From Halopiger aswanensis (lineage in GTDB: Archaea > Halobacteriota > Halobacteria > Halobacteriales > Natrialbaceae): a stretch of 64,000 nucleotides of DNA. A program made the translations under genes and the position numbers. The notes below the pieces were generated by a model. It made no database searches. It was not told the DNA's origin and saw only the letters and a list, made by a program, of their open reading frames with translations. Below are positions 52,413-61,740 of this stretch, piece by piece. Within the stretch, counting starts at the first letter, position 1. Every line of letters starts with the position of its first letter. The DNA lies in NCBI RefSeq assembly GCF_003610195.1, contig NZ_RAPO01000001.1, positions 1,401,277-1,465,276 of the forward strand. Reading direction: 5' to 3'.

Positions 52413-54524
52413 ATGACGACGTTCACCGACGACGACCTCGAGAAGCGGGTCGAGAACGCCAACGGGGAGGTGATCGGGACCGTGACCGACGTCGACGGGG
52501 AGACTGCTCGAGTCGAGCCCCGCTCCGGAATGGTCGACTCGATCAAGGCGGCGCTGGGCTGGCGCCAGACACCCGCGGATACGATGACGATTCGCGCGGA
52601 CGCCGTCGACGAGATTACGCCCGAGACGATTCGTCTCGAGGCGACGCCGGCGGACGGTGCGACCGACGCGTCGACGCCAGCTGCGGAACGGACGCCGACC
52701 GATGCCGACGCGTCGTCGGAGGACCAGCCCGGGGACGCGGCATCACCAACCGAGATCGACGACCGAACGGCAAACGGCGCCGAGCCGGAACCCACCGTCG
52801 GCGACGACGAACTGGACCAGGACCGCGGTATCGCAACGGACGACTCGGAGCGGGGCCTCGAAACGGACGATTCGGACGGCGAACTCGCGACCGGAGACCG
52901 AGCGAGCGGTACCGACGCCGAGAACGACGCTGTCGACGAACCGATCGGCTCCGCAACCCCACCCGAGCCGCAATACGGACCGAACGGGGAGGGTGGCGCC
53001 GAGCGCGAACGAGATCGGGACTCAGAACGCGACCGCGAGGGGGTAACTGCGGGCGATATCGAGGCTCAGCGCGAGGGGACCTCGACCGGCCGCGACTCTG
53101 AATCCGAACCCGGAGACGGAACGTCGAGCCCGATCGAGCCGCTCACCTCGAGCGATAGCGACGATGACGAGCGAGCCGAGACCGCTGATATCGGACCAGA
53201 TGCGGACACGGACAAGGATGCAGCGCCGGCGTCGGACTCGGACCTCGAGTCCGACGACGATTCGATCGACATCGCGGACGCGACTGCGGCCGAACGGCCG
53301 AATCGGGTCGGCGAGCCGGCGATCGATGACCCGGTACCCCAGCCCGATTCAACGACCGAAACCACGGATCGCGGCGAAGAAGGGACGGACGAGGAAACGA
53401 CGACCCTCGCCGACGAACCGAACATCGGGTCCGGAACCCGCTCGCTCGAGGATGTCGGCGGCTCCGCTGACGATACCGATTCGCCCGACGAGGGAAGCGG
53501 CGCTGAATCCGTCGCGGCCGAAGGGAACCTCGCGGACGAAGTGGACCGGGGCGTCGATATCGAAGCCGCGGTCGACGAGAGCGACAGCGACGCTCCAGCG
53601 CCCGACGCCGAGTCGACGGATCCGGCGGACGAACTCGAGACCGGGCCAGGTCTCGAGGCGGCTGTCGAGTCGGACGAAGCAGATGACAGTGCAGCGGGCG
53701 GGACGGCCGATGAGACCCAAGACGAAGGCAGCGATCCAGCGCTCGAGATCGAACCGGGGATCGACGCCGCCGCGACGGAGTCGGCCGAATCGACGTCGAC
53801 GTTCGGCGACGAGTCGGAACGCGAATCGGAACCGGAGTCCGGGCCGGCGGGACAGCGGGTCGACGTCGATACGGGGCCCGGAACGGCGATGCACCGAGAG
53901 CTAACCGACGAGGACGCACCGACGGCAGAAGCGGACGATACCGACGGCGAGAGGGACGAGACGCCGGAATCGAACGGCGAGCGACCGAGGCGCCCGTCAC
54001 CGGAAGGGGATTCCCGGACCCGATCCGCGGCCGGCTCGGCCGCAACCGCACCTCTCACGGCGGCTGTCGCCGCCCAGCGTATGGCGCTCGGCACGAACCG
54101 AGCTGTGGCCAAACTGGGCGCGACTGCCCAGCGAAACGCGGCCCGGGCTGCGCTCGCGGGTCCACTATTCGCACAGCGAGGAACGCTCGAGTTCGCGGGA
54201 ACGGCCGCGCAGAGCTACACGAACGGCGTCACGGCGATGCTGGGAACGAGCGCGACGAGTGAACCGAATCAGGGCGACGCCGGAACCGACGCCGAGCAGT
54301 CGATAGATAAGGCGCTCGCGAGCCTCGAGGAAACGCACTCCCGGATTGCGGACGGAGACGAGGACCTGAGCCGAGAACTCTCAGCGCACCTCGAGCGAGT
54401 CCGCGAACTGCAGTCTACCGACGAATTCGACCGGCGGGAGCGGATCGAGCAGGTCACTGAACTACTCGAGCGGCAGACGGCGTTGCTACGGCGGTGTCAA
54501 CAGCACCTCGAGGAGCACGACTAG
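52413..54524 (+). CDS. Very acidic modular protein: PRC-barrel-like head, disordered middle, phasin-like tail
   Basis: 703 residues. Residues 1-75 form a PRC-barrel-like domain paralogous to the 83-residue protein at 42301-42552 (DDLEKRVENANGEVIGTV ... IKAALGW). Residues about 80-545 are a long disordered acidic stretch dominated by Asp, Glu, Ser, Thr and Gly. The last 150 residues (AAVAAQRMALGTNRAVAKLG, FAQRGTLEFAGTAAQSYTNG, then two coiled-coil-like helices) resemble the amphipathic helices of phasins and related granule-binding proteins. A linker or scaffold between a surface and a partner is a plausible reading, but no function is proven. Confidence 0.65.
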   Translation: MTTFTDDDLEKRVENANGEVIGTVTDVDGETARVEPRSGMVDSIKAALGWRQTPADTMTIRADAVDEITPETIRLEATPADGATDASTPAAERTPTDADASSEDQPGDAASPTEIDDRTANGAEPEPTVGDDELDQDRGIATDDSERGLETDDSDGELATGDRASGTDAENDAVDEPIGSATPPEPQYGPNGEGGAERERDRDSERDREGVTAGDIEAQREGTSTGRDSESEPGDGTSSPIEPLTSSDSDDDERAETADIGPDADTDKDAAPASDSDLESDDDSIDIADATAAERPNRVGEPAIDDPVPQPDSTTETTDRGEEGTDEETTTLADEPNIGSGTRSLEDVGGSADDTDSPDEGSGAESVAAEGNLADEVDRGVDIEAAVDESDSDAPAPDAESTDPADELETGPGLEAAVESDEADDSAAGGTADETQDEGSDPALEIEPGIDAAATESAESTSTFGDESERESEPESGPAGQRVDVDTGPGTAMHRELTDEDAPTAEADDTDGERDETPESNGERPRRPSPEGDSRTRSAAGSAATAPLTAAVAAQRMALGTNRAVAKLGATAQRNAARAALAGPLFAQRGTLEFAGTAAQSYTNGVTAMLGTSATSEPNQGDAGTDAEQSIDKALASLEETHSRIADGDEDLSRELSAHLERVRELQSTDEFDRRERIEQVTELLERQTALLRRCQQHLEEHD

Positions 54525-54544
54525 AGACGATCGGTGTGGCGCCG

Positions 54545-55150
54545 TCAGTCGAACCGCGCCTCGAGCAGCCGTTCGACGTACTTCGAGAGCACGTCGACCT
54601 CGAGGTGGACGGGGTCGCCGGGCTCCTTCGCGGAGAGCGTTGTGAGTTCGTAGGTCGTCGGGATGATGGCGACGGTGACCCGGCCGGCCTCGGGATCGAA
54701 CTCGGCGACGGTCAGGCTGATGCCGTCGAGGGTGATCGAGCCCTTCTCGACGACGTAGCGCTCGTAGCCCTCGGGGAGGTCGAACTCGAAGAACCAGTCC
54801 TCCTCGACCGACTCGACGTTCGTCACCGTCGCGACCGCGTCGACGTGGCCCTGCACGACGTGGCCGTCGAACCGCCCGTCGGCCGGCATCGCGCGCTCGA
54901 GATTGACCGCGTCGCCCGCCTCGAGGTCGCCCAGATAGGTCCGCTCGACGGTCTCGCTGGCGAGGAAGACCTCGAACCACTCGCCGTCCGCGTAGTCTTC
55001 GACCGTGAGACACGCGCCGCTGACGCTGATGCTCTGGCCGTGCTCGAGGTCGGTCGCGACCTCGTCGGCGCCGATCCGGAGCCGGAGTCCGTCGTCGGTG
55101 CGCTCGCGCGCGACGATGTCGCCGGTCTCCTCGACGATTCCCGTGAACAT
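54545..55150 (-). CDS. ribE: Riboflavin synthase alpha-type
   Basis: 201 residues. Dismutates two 6,7-dimethyl-8-ribityllumazines to riboflavin. Starts with the hallmark MFTGIVEETG and has two internal repeats (first: ISVSGACLTVE; second: ITLDGISLTV), each a beta-barrel half, plus GHVVQGHVDAVATV. Haloarchaea are known to use this bacterial-type enzyme in place of the archaeal RibC. Convergent with the acidic protein gene, 20 bases apart. Confidence 0.95.
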   Translation of the reverse strand: MFTGIVEETGDIVARERTDDGLRLRIGADEVATDLEHGQSISVSGACLTVEDYADGEWFEVFLASETVERTYLGDLEAGDAVNLERAMPADGRFDGHVVQGHVDAVATVTNVESVEEDWFFEFDLPEGYERYVVEKGSITLDGISLTVAEFDPEAGRVTVAIIPTTYELTTLSAKEPGDPVHLEVDVLSKYVERLLEARFD

Positions 55151-55301
55151 ACCGGAGAGTTCCCCGCGACGGATAAAGACGTTCCGAAGGCGAGACGCGT
55201 TCCAGTTCCGTTACTCTCCAGGGCGAGATCCGAGGAGAGGGTCGAACCGACTCGAGAGACAGTCGTCGCGCTTTTGCCAATACGCGCGCTACCGGTACCC
55301 A

Positions 55302-55568
55302 ATGGCCGGTATCATCGACACGATTAAACTCGCGAGCACCCTCGTCCTCGCGATTCCCGCTGCGCTCGCGGGACTCGAGTTCCTGCTCGTCCGCGGCGAG
55401 ACGACGACCGGAGCGATACTGCTCGTGCTCGCCGTCGGGCTGGTCGGACTGCAACACTGGATCCCGACGCCGGGAGACATCCCTGGGATGTTCGCCAAAC
55501 GGGTCCTCGGATCGGTAGTGAAGGAGCCAGAGCCGGACCCAGAACCAAACGACGAGCAGGACTCCTAG
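55302..55568 (+). CDS. Small membrane protein (DUF7533-like)
   Basis: 88 residues. Two hydrophobic segments (IKLASTLVLAIPAALAGLEFLLV and AILLVLAVGLVGLQHW) separated by RGETTTG, then a short Pro-rich tail with acidic residues. The order of elements reminds me of small haloarchaeal proteins carrying DUF7533; that name is from memory. No function known. Confidence 0.65.
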   Translation: MAGIIDTIKLASTLVLAIPAALAGLEFLLVRGETTTGAILLVLAVGLVGLQHWIPTPGDIPGMFAKRVLGSVVKEPEPDPEPNDEQDS

Positions 55569-55757
55569 CTTCTCATCCAACCGACCGACACCGATTCGAC
55601 GCAGTCTCGTCGGCCGCTCGAGGCGGCTTCATTTGATCCAGCCGACGGCGATAGCGGCTTCGGGGTCCGATACGCACAACCGGAAGATAGCAGGGACGAC
55701 GAAGCGGTGACAGCCGGTGGTAGCTATTTACTCGTCGCGACTGTCGGACACCCACCG

Positions 55758-56864
55758 ATGGTCGACGGAGATTCAGTAAAACAGTCCCTCCGGAATCGCC
55801 TCCGCGGTAGTACGTCCGGCAGGCGGATCGACCGCTCGAGCGAGAACCGGATCAAGCGGTGGATCCTGTTCGACGGGAACCGCGAACGTGTCGCCGTCGG
55901 ACTGCTCGCCACCGTCTTCGCCGTCCTTCTGGTGATGGGTGGCGTTTGGCCGATCGAGTACCAGGAGCTGTTGAGCGAGACGACGATAATCCAGACGGTG
56001 TTCAACACCCTCCTCTCGGGAACGATCTTGCTGGTCTCGATCGTCGTTTCCATCGCCGCGGTGGGGATTTCGCAGGAACTCACCTCGCTGGGCAATCAGT
56101 CCGAGCGGGTCGAGACGACAATCGACTTCCAGGGACAGATCGAGGACCACGGCATCGTCGACGTGAGTCCGGCGCGGCCAGGCCAGTTCACCGCGGTCGT
56201 TCTCCGCTCGATCAAGGAGCGGGCGGACGAACTCCAGCAACTCGACGGCGACGCCGACCGCGGACAGGGGTACCGCGACGAGGTCGAGCGGCTCCGTACC
56301 GACATCCACGCCAACACCGAAGAGGTCCTGACGACGCTCTCGCGCGTTCCGAACGGCTCGACCGACGAACTTCTCACGGGACTGAACTACGATTCCTCGT
56401 GGCAGCTCTACCAGGCACGGCGCATCCTGACGAAGTACGACGAGCGACTGACCGACGCCGAACGGCAGGTAATCGAGGAGATCATGGACACGCTACGCAC
56501 GCTCATGGTCTGTCGCGAGTACTTCAAAACGCTGTACTACAAGCTCGAGCTTTCCGATCTCTCGACGACGCTGCTGACGGTCTCCTTGCCGACCATCATC
56601 TTCATCACATACGTGCTGCTCGCGCTCAATACGGGACTGTTCCCGAACGTCACCGTCTTCGGCTACACCCCGCTAACGGTCTTCATCAGCCTCGCGTACA
56701 CGATCGCGCTCGCACCCTACGCCGTGCTCACCTCCTACGTCTTCCGCGCGGCGACGGTGACCAAGCGGACGCCCGAGGAGGGGCCGTTCGTGCTCGACGC
56801 GGATCGCGAGACGGCCTACGACGCGTCGACAACCGAGGCGGAGCCGACCGGAGACGTGAAGTGA
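55758..56864 (+). CDS. Membrane protein of unknown function
   Basis: 368 residues. A basic N-terminus, two hydrophobic helices (about 45-65 and 80-110: GTILLVSIVVSIAAVGISQ), a long cytosolic helical middle (about 110-255) and a second hydrophobic pair near the end (LTVSLPTIIFITYVLLALN and LTVFISLAYTIALAPYAVL). The acidic C-tail is disordered. This two-plus-two helix architecture is found in uncharacterised haloarchaeal proteins; no known family is recognised. Start ATG at 55758 preferred to a 17-codon longer form. Confidence 0.7.
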   Translation: MVDGDSVKQSLRNRLRGSTSGRRIDRSSENRIKRWILFDGNRERVAVGLLATVFAVLLVMGGVWPIEYQELLSETTIIQTVFNTLLSGTILLVSIVVSIAAVGISQELTSLGNQSERVETTIDFQGQIEDHGIVDVSPARPGQFTAVVLRSIKERADELQQLDGDADRGQGYRDEVERLRTDIHANTEEVLTTLSRVPNGSTDELLTGLNYDSSWQLYQARRILTKYDERLTDAERQVIEEIMDTLRTLMVCREYFKTLYYKLELSDLSTTLLTVSLPTIIFITYVLLALNTGLFPNVTVFGYTPLTVFISLAYTIALAPYAVLTSYVFRAATVTKRTPEEGPFVLDADRETAYDASTTEAEPTGDVK

Positions 56865-56887
56865 TCACTAGGCAGCCGTCAGCCCGC

Positions 56888-58174
56888 TCACTCGTTCCTG
56901 AGCAGCGCCGTCGGCTCGAGCGAGCGCGAGAGGGTAGCGAGTCGCTCGACGGTGGTCCGCCCGTCGTCGGCCCCCTCACCCTTTGTGAAGACATCGGCAA
57001 TCCGTATCCAGGTGCCCTCGCTGTCCGCGTTTTGATCGTCGCTTCCGCCGTCGAGATCGACGGCCGCCTCGAGACAGACGACGCTGCCCGGTCCGATGTC
57101 GTCACCGCCGGCGAGCGGTCGCTCGCGCGGCTCGAGGCCGATGCCCGCTACCCGCGTCTCGATCCCGCCATCCTCGCCGAACGCGCGGATCTCGGCCTCG
57201 AGGTCGGCTTCGACGGCGGTCACGGATTCCGTGCCCGCGGTCAACATTGCTCGACTCGAGCGGAACGCCTGGGTGACGGCGACGTGGGCGCGCCGTTCTC
57301 GCCCCCCGTCGCTGTCGACGACGAGCGTGCGCGCGAGGCGGCCGTGGTAGCCGTCGGGTCCTTGCGGTGTCGCCGAGAGGACGATCGGCTCGCCGGGCCG
57401 AAGTGCGGAGTCGGCTCCGTCGCTCGCGGGGAAGTCGACGACGGTATTGCCCGCAGGGAACGCCCCGGCCCCGACGATCGCCTCGTCGATTACGGTCCGG
57501 AGCCGGGTAGCCGTCAACGGCGCGCCGTCGACGACGAGCCGTCCGTCCTCGGCCGTCGCCGACGCGAGCACCGAGGCACCGCGGCGAATGCCGGCGGCTG
57601 CGCCGCGCTGTGCAGTCTCGATGCGAACTCGTTCGCCGTCGGTCTTTTCCGCTCGAGCGCGGTCGATTGCATCCGTCGAGGCGAGCGAGAGCTCGCCCTC
57701 GTTCTCGAGGTAGAGCGCGGCGTCGTGAGGGATCGTGGACGGTGCCAGGACGGTCGCGCCGTTGCCCCCTTCGGAGTCCTCGCTTCCGTCAGCCGTCGAT
57801 ACACGCTCCGAGAGGTCACTCGCGAGTTCGACCGCGGGGTGGGTCCCGGATGCAGCCGACGACCGGCACAGCCAGTCGGTTCCGTCGTAGCCGATCGCGA
57901 GGACTGTCCGCGCTCGAGTCCCGCTCAAGTCGCCGAGGCTAGCCTCGTCGGACCCGGCTGCCGCGAAGCGTCTCGCGGACGATAGCTGCAGGCAGTACCG
58001 GAGCGCTGGATCGCGGATGGTGCCCGCGTGGACAAACGCGGCTGCACCGCGGGACGCGAGTTCGTCGTCGAGTACCGCCTCGAGACGGTCAGCCTCGAGG
58101 GCGGCCAGTTCGGTTCCTGGGACAGCGGCGTCGCTCTCGGTGTCGTCGTCGGAGCGAAACGATCCGTCGGTCAC
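56888..58174 (-). CDS. M24-fold pseudo-peptidase (aminopeptidase P-like) in a helicase operon
   Basis: 428 residues. The N-terminal half has the creatinase/prolidase-type domain; from about residue 160 on the order of motifs follows the pita-bread fold: SLASTDAIDRARAEKT, IETAQRGAAAGIRRG, then GEPIVLSATPQGPDGYHGRLART, GIGLEPRERPL, CLEAAV and RIADVF. The metal ligands are mostly replaced: expected Asp267 is Ser, Asp278 is Gly, the His of GHGIGL is Ala343, and the last Glu is Ala393; only Glu369 remains. So it is probably catalytically dead and may bind peptides or a partner. Three bases separate it from the helicase gene upstream, so the two are co-transcribed. Confidence 0.7.
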   Translation of the reverse strand: MTDGSFRSDDDTESDAAVPGTELAALEADRLEAVLDDELASRGAAAFVHAGTIRDPALRYCLQLSSARRFAAAGSDEASLGDLSGTRARTVLAIGYDGTDWLCRSSAASGTHPAVELASDLSERVSTADGSEDSEGGNGATVLAPSTIPHDAALYLENEGELSLASTDAIDRARAEKTDGERVRIETAQRGAAAGIRRGASVLASATAEDGRLVVDGAPLTATRLRTVIDEAIVGAGAFPAGNTVVDFPASDGADSALRPGEPIVLSATPQGPDGYHGRLARTLVVDSDGGRERRAHVAVTQAFRSSRAMLTAGTESVTAVEADLEAEIRAFGEDGGIETRVAGIGLEPRERPLAGGDDIGPGSVVCLEAAVDLDGGSDDQNADSEGTWIRIADVFTKGEGADDGRTTVERLATLSRSLEPTALLRNE

Positions 58175-58177
58175 GGC

Positions 58178-60070
58178 TTACGGTGCTTCCGCGCCCGCTT
58201 CGGGTTCGACTTCCGCTTCGTCATCGTCGTCGTCGGACTCGGTCGGCTGCTGGGCCTCCTCGACGAGGTCCTCGAGGGTCCTGTCGGTGAGTTCGTTGTG
58301 CAACAGGACGTCGATCGGCAGGGTCGGCGCGCCGTCGACTAAGTTCTCGAGGAGGACGAGCCGTTCGCGGGCCCGGGACATGCCGACGTAGAAGACGCGC
58401 CGTTCGTTGTCGGTCAGGACGGGCACGGGCGAGGTGGACTTGGTGAACTCCTCGACGCCGGGGACGTCCTCGGGGTCGTCGACGGTCGCGACCATCTGCT
58501 CGACGACCTTCTCGGTGAGGTCGGTGCCGACGATGACGTGGTCGGCCTCGCGACCCTTGGCGGAGTGGATCGTGCCGACGCGGACGCGGTCGGTCTCCAT
58601 CCCGAGGTACTCGCCGATCGCGAAGTACGAGCGGACGCTCTTCTTCTGGAAGTTAGTCACCTTCCGGACCATATCGGCCGCCGACGCGGGGCCGGGCATG
58701 AACGGAACGTGGTCCTCGACGACTTCGGCGGGGATCATTAGCGCTTGGAGGTCGTCGATACCGGACTCTTCCTGGCGCTCGTCGATGGTGTCGAAGAGGT
58801 CGTCGCGCTCCTTGGTGCCGAAGGCCGACTCCTGAAGCATGTCCGCGAGCCGGCGGGCCTGCAACCCGGTGACGTCCTCGCCCGCGTCGATCGCCTCGAC
58901 GGCGCGGACGTACTGGGTGAGGCGGTCGGTCCACATCCGCTGGTCGGTCAGCGACGTGAACGGAATCCCTTCGGTGATGAACTCGTCGATGAACTGGAAC
59001 ATCTGGTAGCGCGCCCGGAACAGCACCATGACGCTGCCGTCCGTTTCGACGAGCGTCCGTCGAACGTTCCGGACGACGTCGAGCATCGAGGCGTTCGCCC
59101 GCGCCTCGACCGCACCGCCTTCCTTGCGGGGTTTGAGGTCCTTGTCCTGTCGCTTCTCGATGTGGCGAATCTCCTGGTTGACCGCGTTGAGGACGTTCGA
59201 CGGGAGACGGTAGGAGTTCGGCAGAATAATGTCCTCGTCGACCTCTTCCTCGAGGAGCAGGGCGGGGTCGGCGCCCTGCCAGGAGTAGACGACCTGGTCG
59301 TCGTCGCCGGCGATCAGAACCTGCTCCATGTGGGGTTTCCACTCGTCGTAGACGTCGTACTGGAGCGTGGTGATGTCCTGAAACTCGTCGATCACCAGGT
59401 AGTCGACGCTGGGCAGCAGCGAGCGCTGCTTGACGCGCTCTAACATGTCGGCGAAGCCGATCTTGCCCTGCTCGCCCTTGAACGAGCGCCACGCCCGGAT
59501 CGCTTCGGGGACGTCGATCCGGTCGTCGTCGCTTGGCCAGGTGGGCGTGTACTTGTTGCCCTCCTGGGCGTTCGGGTCGATCTCGGGTGGAAGGCGGACC
59601 TCCTCTTCGTCCCACTGGAAGGGAACGTCGTACCAGTCAGAAACGTCGCGGCTGGTCCGCTGGAGCCACTGGCTCGTGGCGATGATCTTGTTCCCGATCG
59701 TCGTCGAGCGGGCGGTCCGGCGACCGGCGCCGCTGTACTCGTCCTCGAACTCGAGGCCGTACTCTTCGCAGAACTCTTCCTTCTCGGATTCGCCGATCAC
59801 GTCGCTGCGGGAGAGATCCAGCAGATCGTAGGCCTTCGCGTGCATCGTACAGACGTTGCCCTGCAGCGCACGCGGACTCTCGTCGAGTCGCTCGGCCAGT
59901 CGTTCGCGAACCTCCTGGGCTGCCGCTCGCGTGTACGAGACGACGAGGATATCCCGGAACGTAACGCCGTCCTGATCGAGGATTTCTTCGACGTGGTCGA
60001 GAAGCGCGGTCGTCTTCCCGCTTCCCGGACCACCGAACAGCCGGGTCACCTTCGTCTCCGTGGTAGCCAT
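58178..60070 (-). CDS. UvrD/Rep-type superfamily 1 DNA helicase
   Basis: 630 residues. SF1A helicase with Walker A GGPGSGKTTAL near the N-terminus, motif Ia SYTRAAAQEV, Walker B VIDEFQDIT, motif III GDDDQVVYSWQGA, motif IV NSYRLP, motif V HSAKGREADHVIV and motif VI YVGMSRARERLVL. Shorter than bacterial UvrD (about 720), and it lacks a clear 2B-domain extension. The ATG at 60070 is chosen because a TATA-like CTTAAGAGT (60094-60102) is 24 bases upstream. Downstream partner is the M24-like gene. Predicted role in DNA repair or replication restart. Confidence 0.88.
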   Translation of the reverse strand: MATTETKVTRLFGGPGSGKTTALLDHVEEILDQDGVTFRDILVVSYTRAAAQEVRERLAERLDESPRALQGNVCTMHAKAYDLLDLSRSDVIGESEKEEFCEEYGLEFEDEYSGAGRRTARSTTIGNKIIATSQWLQRTSRDVSDWYDVPFQWDEEEVRLPPEIDPNAQEGNKYTPTWPSDDDRIDVPEAIRAWRSFKGEQGKIGFADMLERVKQRSLLPSVDYLVIDEFQDITTLQYDVYDEWKPHMEQVLIAGDDDQVVYSWQGADPALLLEEEVDEDIILPNSYRLPSNVLNAVNQEIRHIEKRQDKDLKPRKEGGAVEARANASMLDVVRNVRRTLVETDGSVMVLFRARYQMFQFIDEFITEGIPFTSLTDQRMWTDRLTQYVRAVEAIDAGEDVTGLQARRLADMLQESAFGTKERDDLFDTIDERQEESGIDDLQALMIPAEVVEDHVPFMPGPASAADMVRKVTNFQKKSVRSYFAIGEYLGMETDRVRVGTIHSAKGREADHVIVGTDLTEKVVEQMVATVDDPEDVPGVEEFTKSTSPVPVLTDNERRVFYVGMSRARERLVLLENLVDGAPTLPIDVLLHNELTDRTLEDLVEEAQQPTESDDDDDEAEVEPEAGAEAP

Positions 60071-60178
60071 TGTACCCATTCAAGGGCGCGATACTCTTAA
60101 GTGACGTGGGTTCTGTACGGGGAGAAATCGACAGTGCGATCGGGGACTGGGCGGCCAATACGGATCTTCGGAGATCGG

Positions 60179-60337
60179 TCACGGATTCCGCGGCGAGCGG
60201 GCGGCGCGGACCTCCGCACCGTCGCGGATCTTGTCCTGGCAGTCCGGACAGACGCGCGGGTCGTCGACGCCGGGCGGCGTGAACACTCGAGCGTACGCGT
60301 CGGTCACGAACGAACCGCAGTTCTGACATTCCGGCAT
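60179..60337 (-). CDS. Zinc-ribbon microprotein (DUF7563-like)
   Basis: 52 residues. Two CxxC knuckles, CQNCGSF at residues 4-10 and CPDCQDK at about 32-38, with a beta-hairpin-like VFTPPGVDDPRV between. It matches, from memory, a small haloarchaeal zinc-finger family. AT-rich sequence upstream (TAATACACTATAATTGTAT near 60365-60385) contains a near palindrome ATACA...TGTAT that may be regulatory. Function unknown. Confidence 0.75.
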   Translation of the reverse strand: MPECQNCGSFVTDAYARVFTPPGVDDPRVCPDCQDKIRDGAEVRAARSPRNP

Positions 60338-60519
60338 GGTTTTACGTTCTATCTATTGGGAAATAATACACTATAATTGTATCGTATATGCAGGATGGAA
60401 CGAAGGTTGAATCAACGGCTCAGTGGCTCGCATCGATCCACAGAACGAACAAAACCGAAAACGAGGGGACGTCGCCAGACCGACGAACGACGACGAAATC
60501 GACAGGTACCGACGATCAG

Positions 60520-60705
60520 TCAGGCCGCCGGCTCCCAGCCGCAGACGGAACAGATGTCGGCGGCCGTATCGTGGAGGCCGCCACACTCCGGGCACTGCTT
60601 CTTGTTATACTCCTGCTCCCACCCTACTTCGTCGACTGAGTGGCCGCGGTCGGTAAGGAACTGGTCAAAAACGTCGTCACCGGCACCATTGGGTGAGGAT
60701 GCCAT
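60520..60705 (-). CDS. HVO_0416-like zinc-finger microprotein
   Basis: 61 residues. Begins MASSPNGAGDDVFDQFLTDRG, then GWEQEYNKKQCPECGGLHD and CSVCGWEP, two CxxC knuckles forming a zinc ribbon. The NKKQCPECGGLHD motif is that of the family known as HVO_0416 zinc-finger proteins, as I recall. The UvrD-type helicase and this gene being neighbours would fit a conserved cluster, which I cannot check here. The start at 60705 avoids a 20-codon upstream extension. Confidence 0.75.
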   Translation of the reverse strand: MASSPNGAGDDVFDQFLTDRGHSVDEVGWEQEYNKKQCPECGGLHDTAADICSVCGWEPAA

Positions 60706-60879
60706 ACGTGTGTCAATGCTAGGCACAGTATTAAATCGTTGGGTTGCCCCGATGATCTGCCTCATCTTTGCTATACACCCACATACGTCGGACGTATAAG
60801 TCAGCGCAACCGCGGAGGCAAACGCGCACGGGCGGCGACTACCCGCGGGTTTTTCCCGGTCTCGGCCCTACGTCGAGGT

Positions 60880-61719
60880 ATGAGCGATCTCCGCCTCGAC
60901 GCGACACAACTCGATCGATACTCGCGACACGTGATCATGGACGAGATCGGTCCCGAGGGCCAACAGCGACTGCTCGAGGGGAGCGTCCTCGTCGTCGGCG
61001 CGGGCGGTCTGGGATCGCCGGCGATCCAGTACCTCGCAGCGGCCGGAATCGGCCGGCTGGGCATCGTCGACGACGACGTCGTCGAACGGTCGAACCTGCA
61101 GCGCCAGATCGTCCACGGCGACGGCGACGTCGGCCGCCCGAAAGTCGAGAGCGCAGCCGACTACGTGGCGGCGTTGAACCCGGATATCGACGTCGAAACG
61201 TACGAGACGCGTCTCACCGCGGCCAACGTCGGCGACCTCGTTGCCGGGTACGACGTCGTCCTCGATGCGAGTGACAACTTCGCGACCCGGTACCTGCTCA
61301 ACGATCACTGCGTGCTCACGGAGACGCCGCTCTCCCACGGCGCGATCTACCGGTTCGAAGGCCAGGTGACGACGTTCACGAACGAGCGCGGCGGCGACGG
61401 CGAGGCTCCGCCCTGCTACCGCTGTCTGTTCCCCGAAGCACCGGAACCCGGTACCGTTCCGGACTGTGCGACCACCGGCGTCCTCGGCGTCCTCCCCGGC
61501 ACCGTCGGCTGTATCCAGGCCACCGAGGTCGTCAAGTACCTGCTCGGCAAGGGCGAACTGCTCGAGGGGCGCCTGCTGATGTACGACGCGATGGACATGA
61601 GCTTCGAGACGGTCGAGATGCGCTCGAACCCGTCGTGTCCGGTCTGTGGGGACGAGCCCGAGATCGAATCCGTCGAAGACGCGACCTACGAAGGGACCTG
61701 TTCGCTCTCGGCCGACTGA
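60880..61719 (+). CDS. ubaA: SAMP-activating E1-like enzyme (ThiF/MoeB family)
   Basis: 279 residues. Adenylates the C-terminus of ubiquitin-like SAMP proteins and of MoaD/ThiS-type sulfur carriers in haloarchaea. GAGGLGSP (40-47) binds ATP, RQIVHGDGDVG is the conserved arginine loop, ASDNFATRYLLND is the crossover region, Cys near 196 in PDCATTG is the candidate catalytic cysteine, and two CxxC pairs (CYRC about 179-182, CPVC about 253-256) hold the structural zinc. Length is that of Haloferax UbaA. Supports protein modification, tRNA thiolation and molybdopterin synthesis. Confidence 0.92.
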   Translation: MSDLRLDATQLDRYSRHVIMDEIGPEGQQRLLEGSVLVVGAGGLGSPAIQYLAAAGIGRLGIVDDDVVERSNLQRQIVHGDGDVGRPKVESAADYVAALNPDIDVETYETRLTAANVGDLVAGYDVVLDASDNFATRYLLNDHCVLTETPLSHGAIYRFEGQVTTFTNERGGDGEAPPCYRCLFPEAPEPGTVPDCATTGVLGVLPGTVGCIQATEVVKYLLGKGELLEGRLLMYDAMDMSFETVEMRSNPSCPVCGDEPEIESVEDATYEGTCSLSAD

Positions 61720-61740
61720 CGGTAACGGGTCTCCGAACCG

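Noticed and set aside
57100..57300. First idea that the 428-residue protein beside the helicase was a NurA-like nuclease.
   Set aside because: No NurA motifs were found; the order of motifs matches the M24 fold instead.
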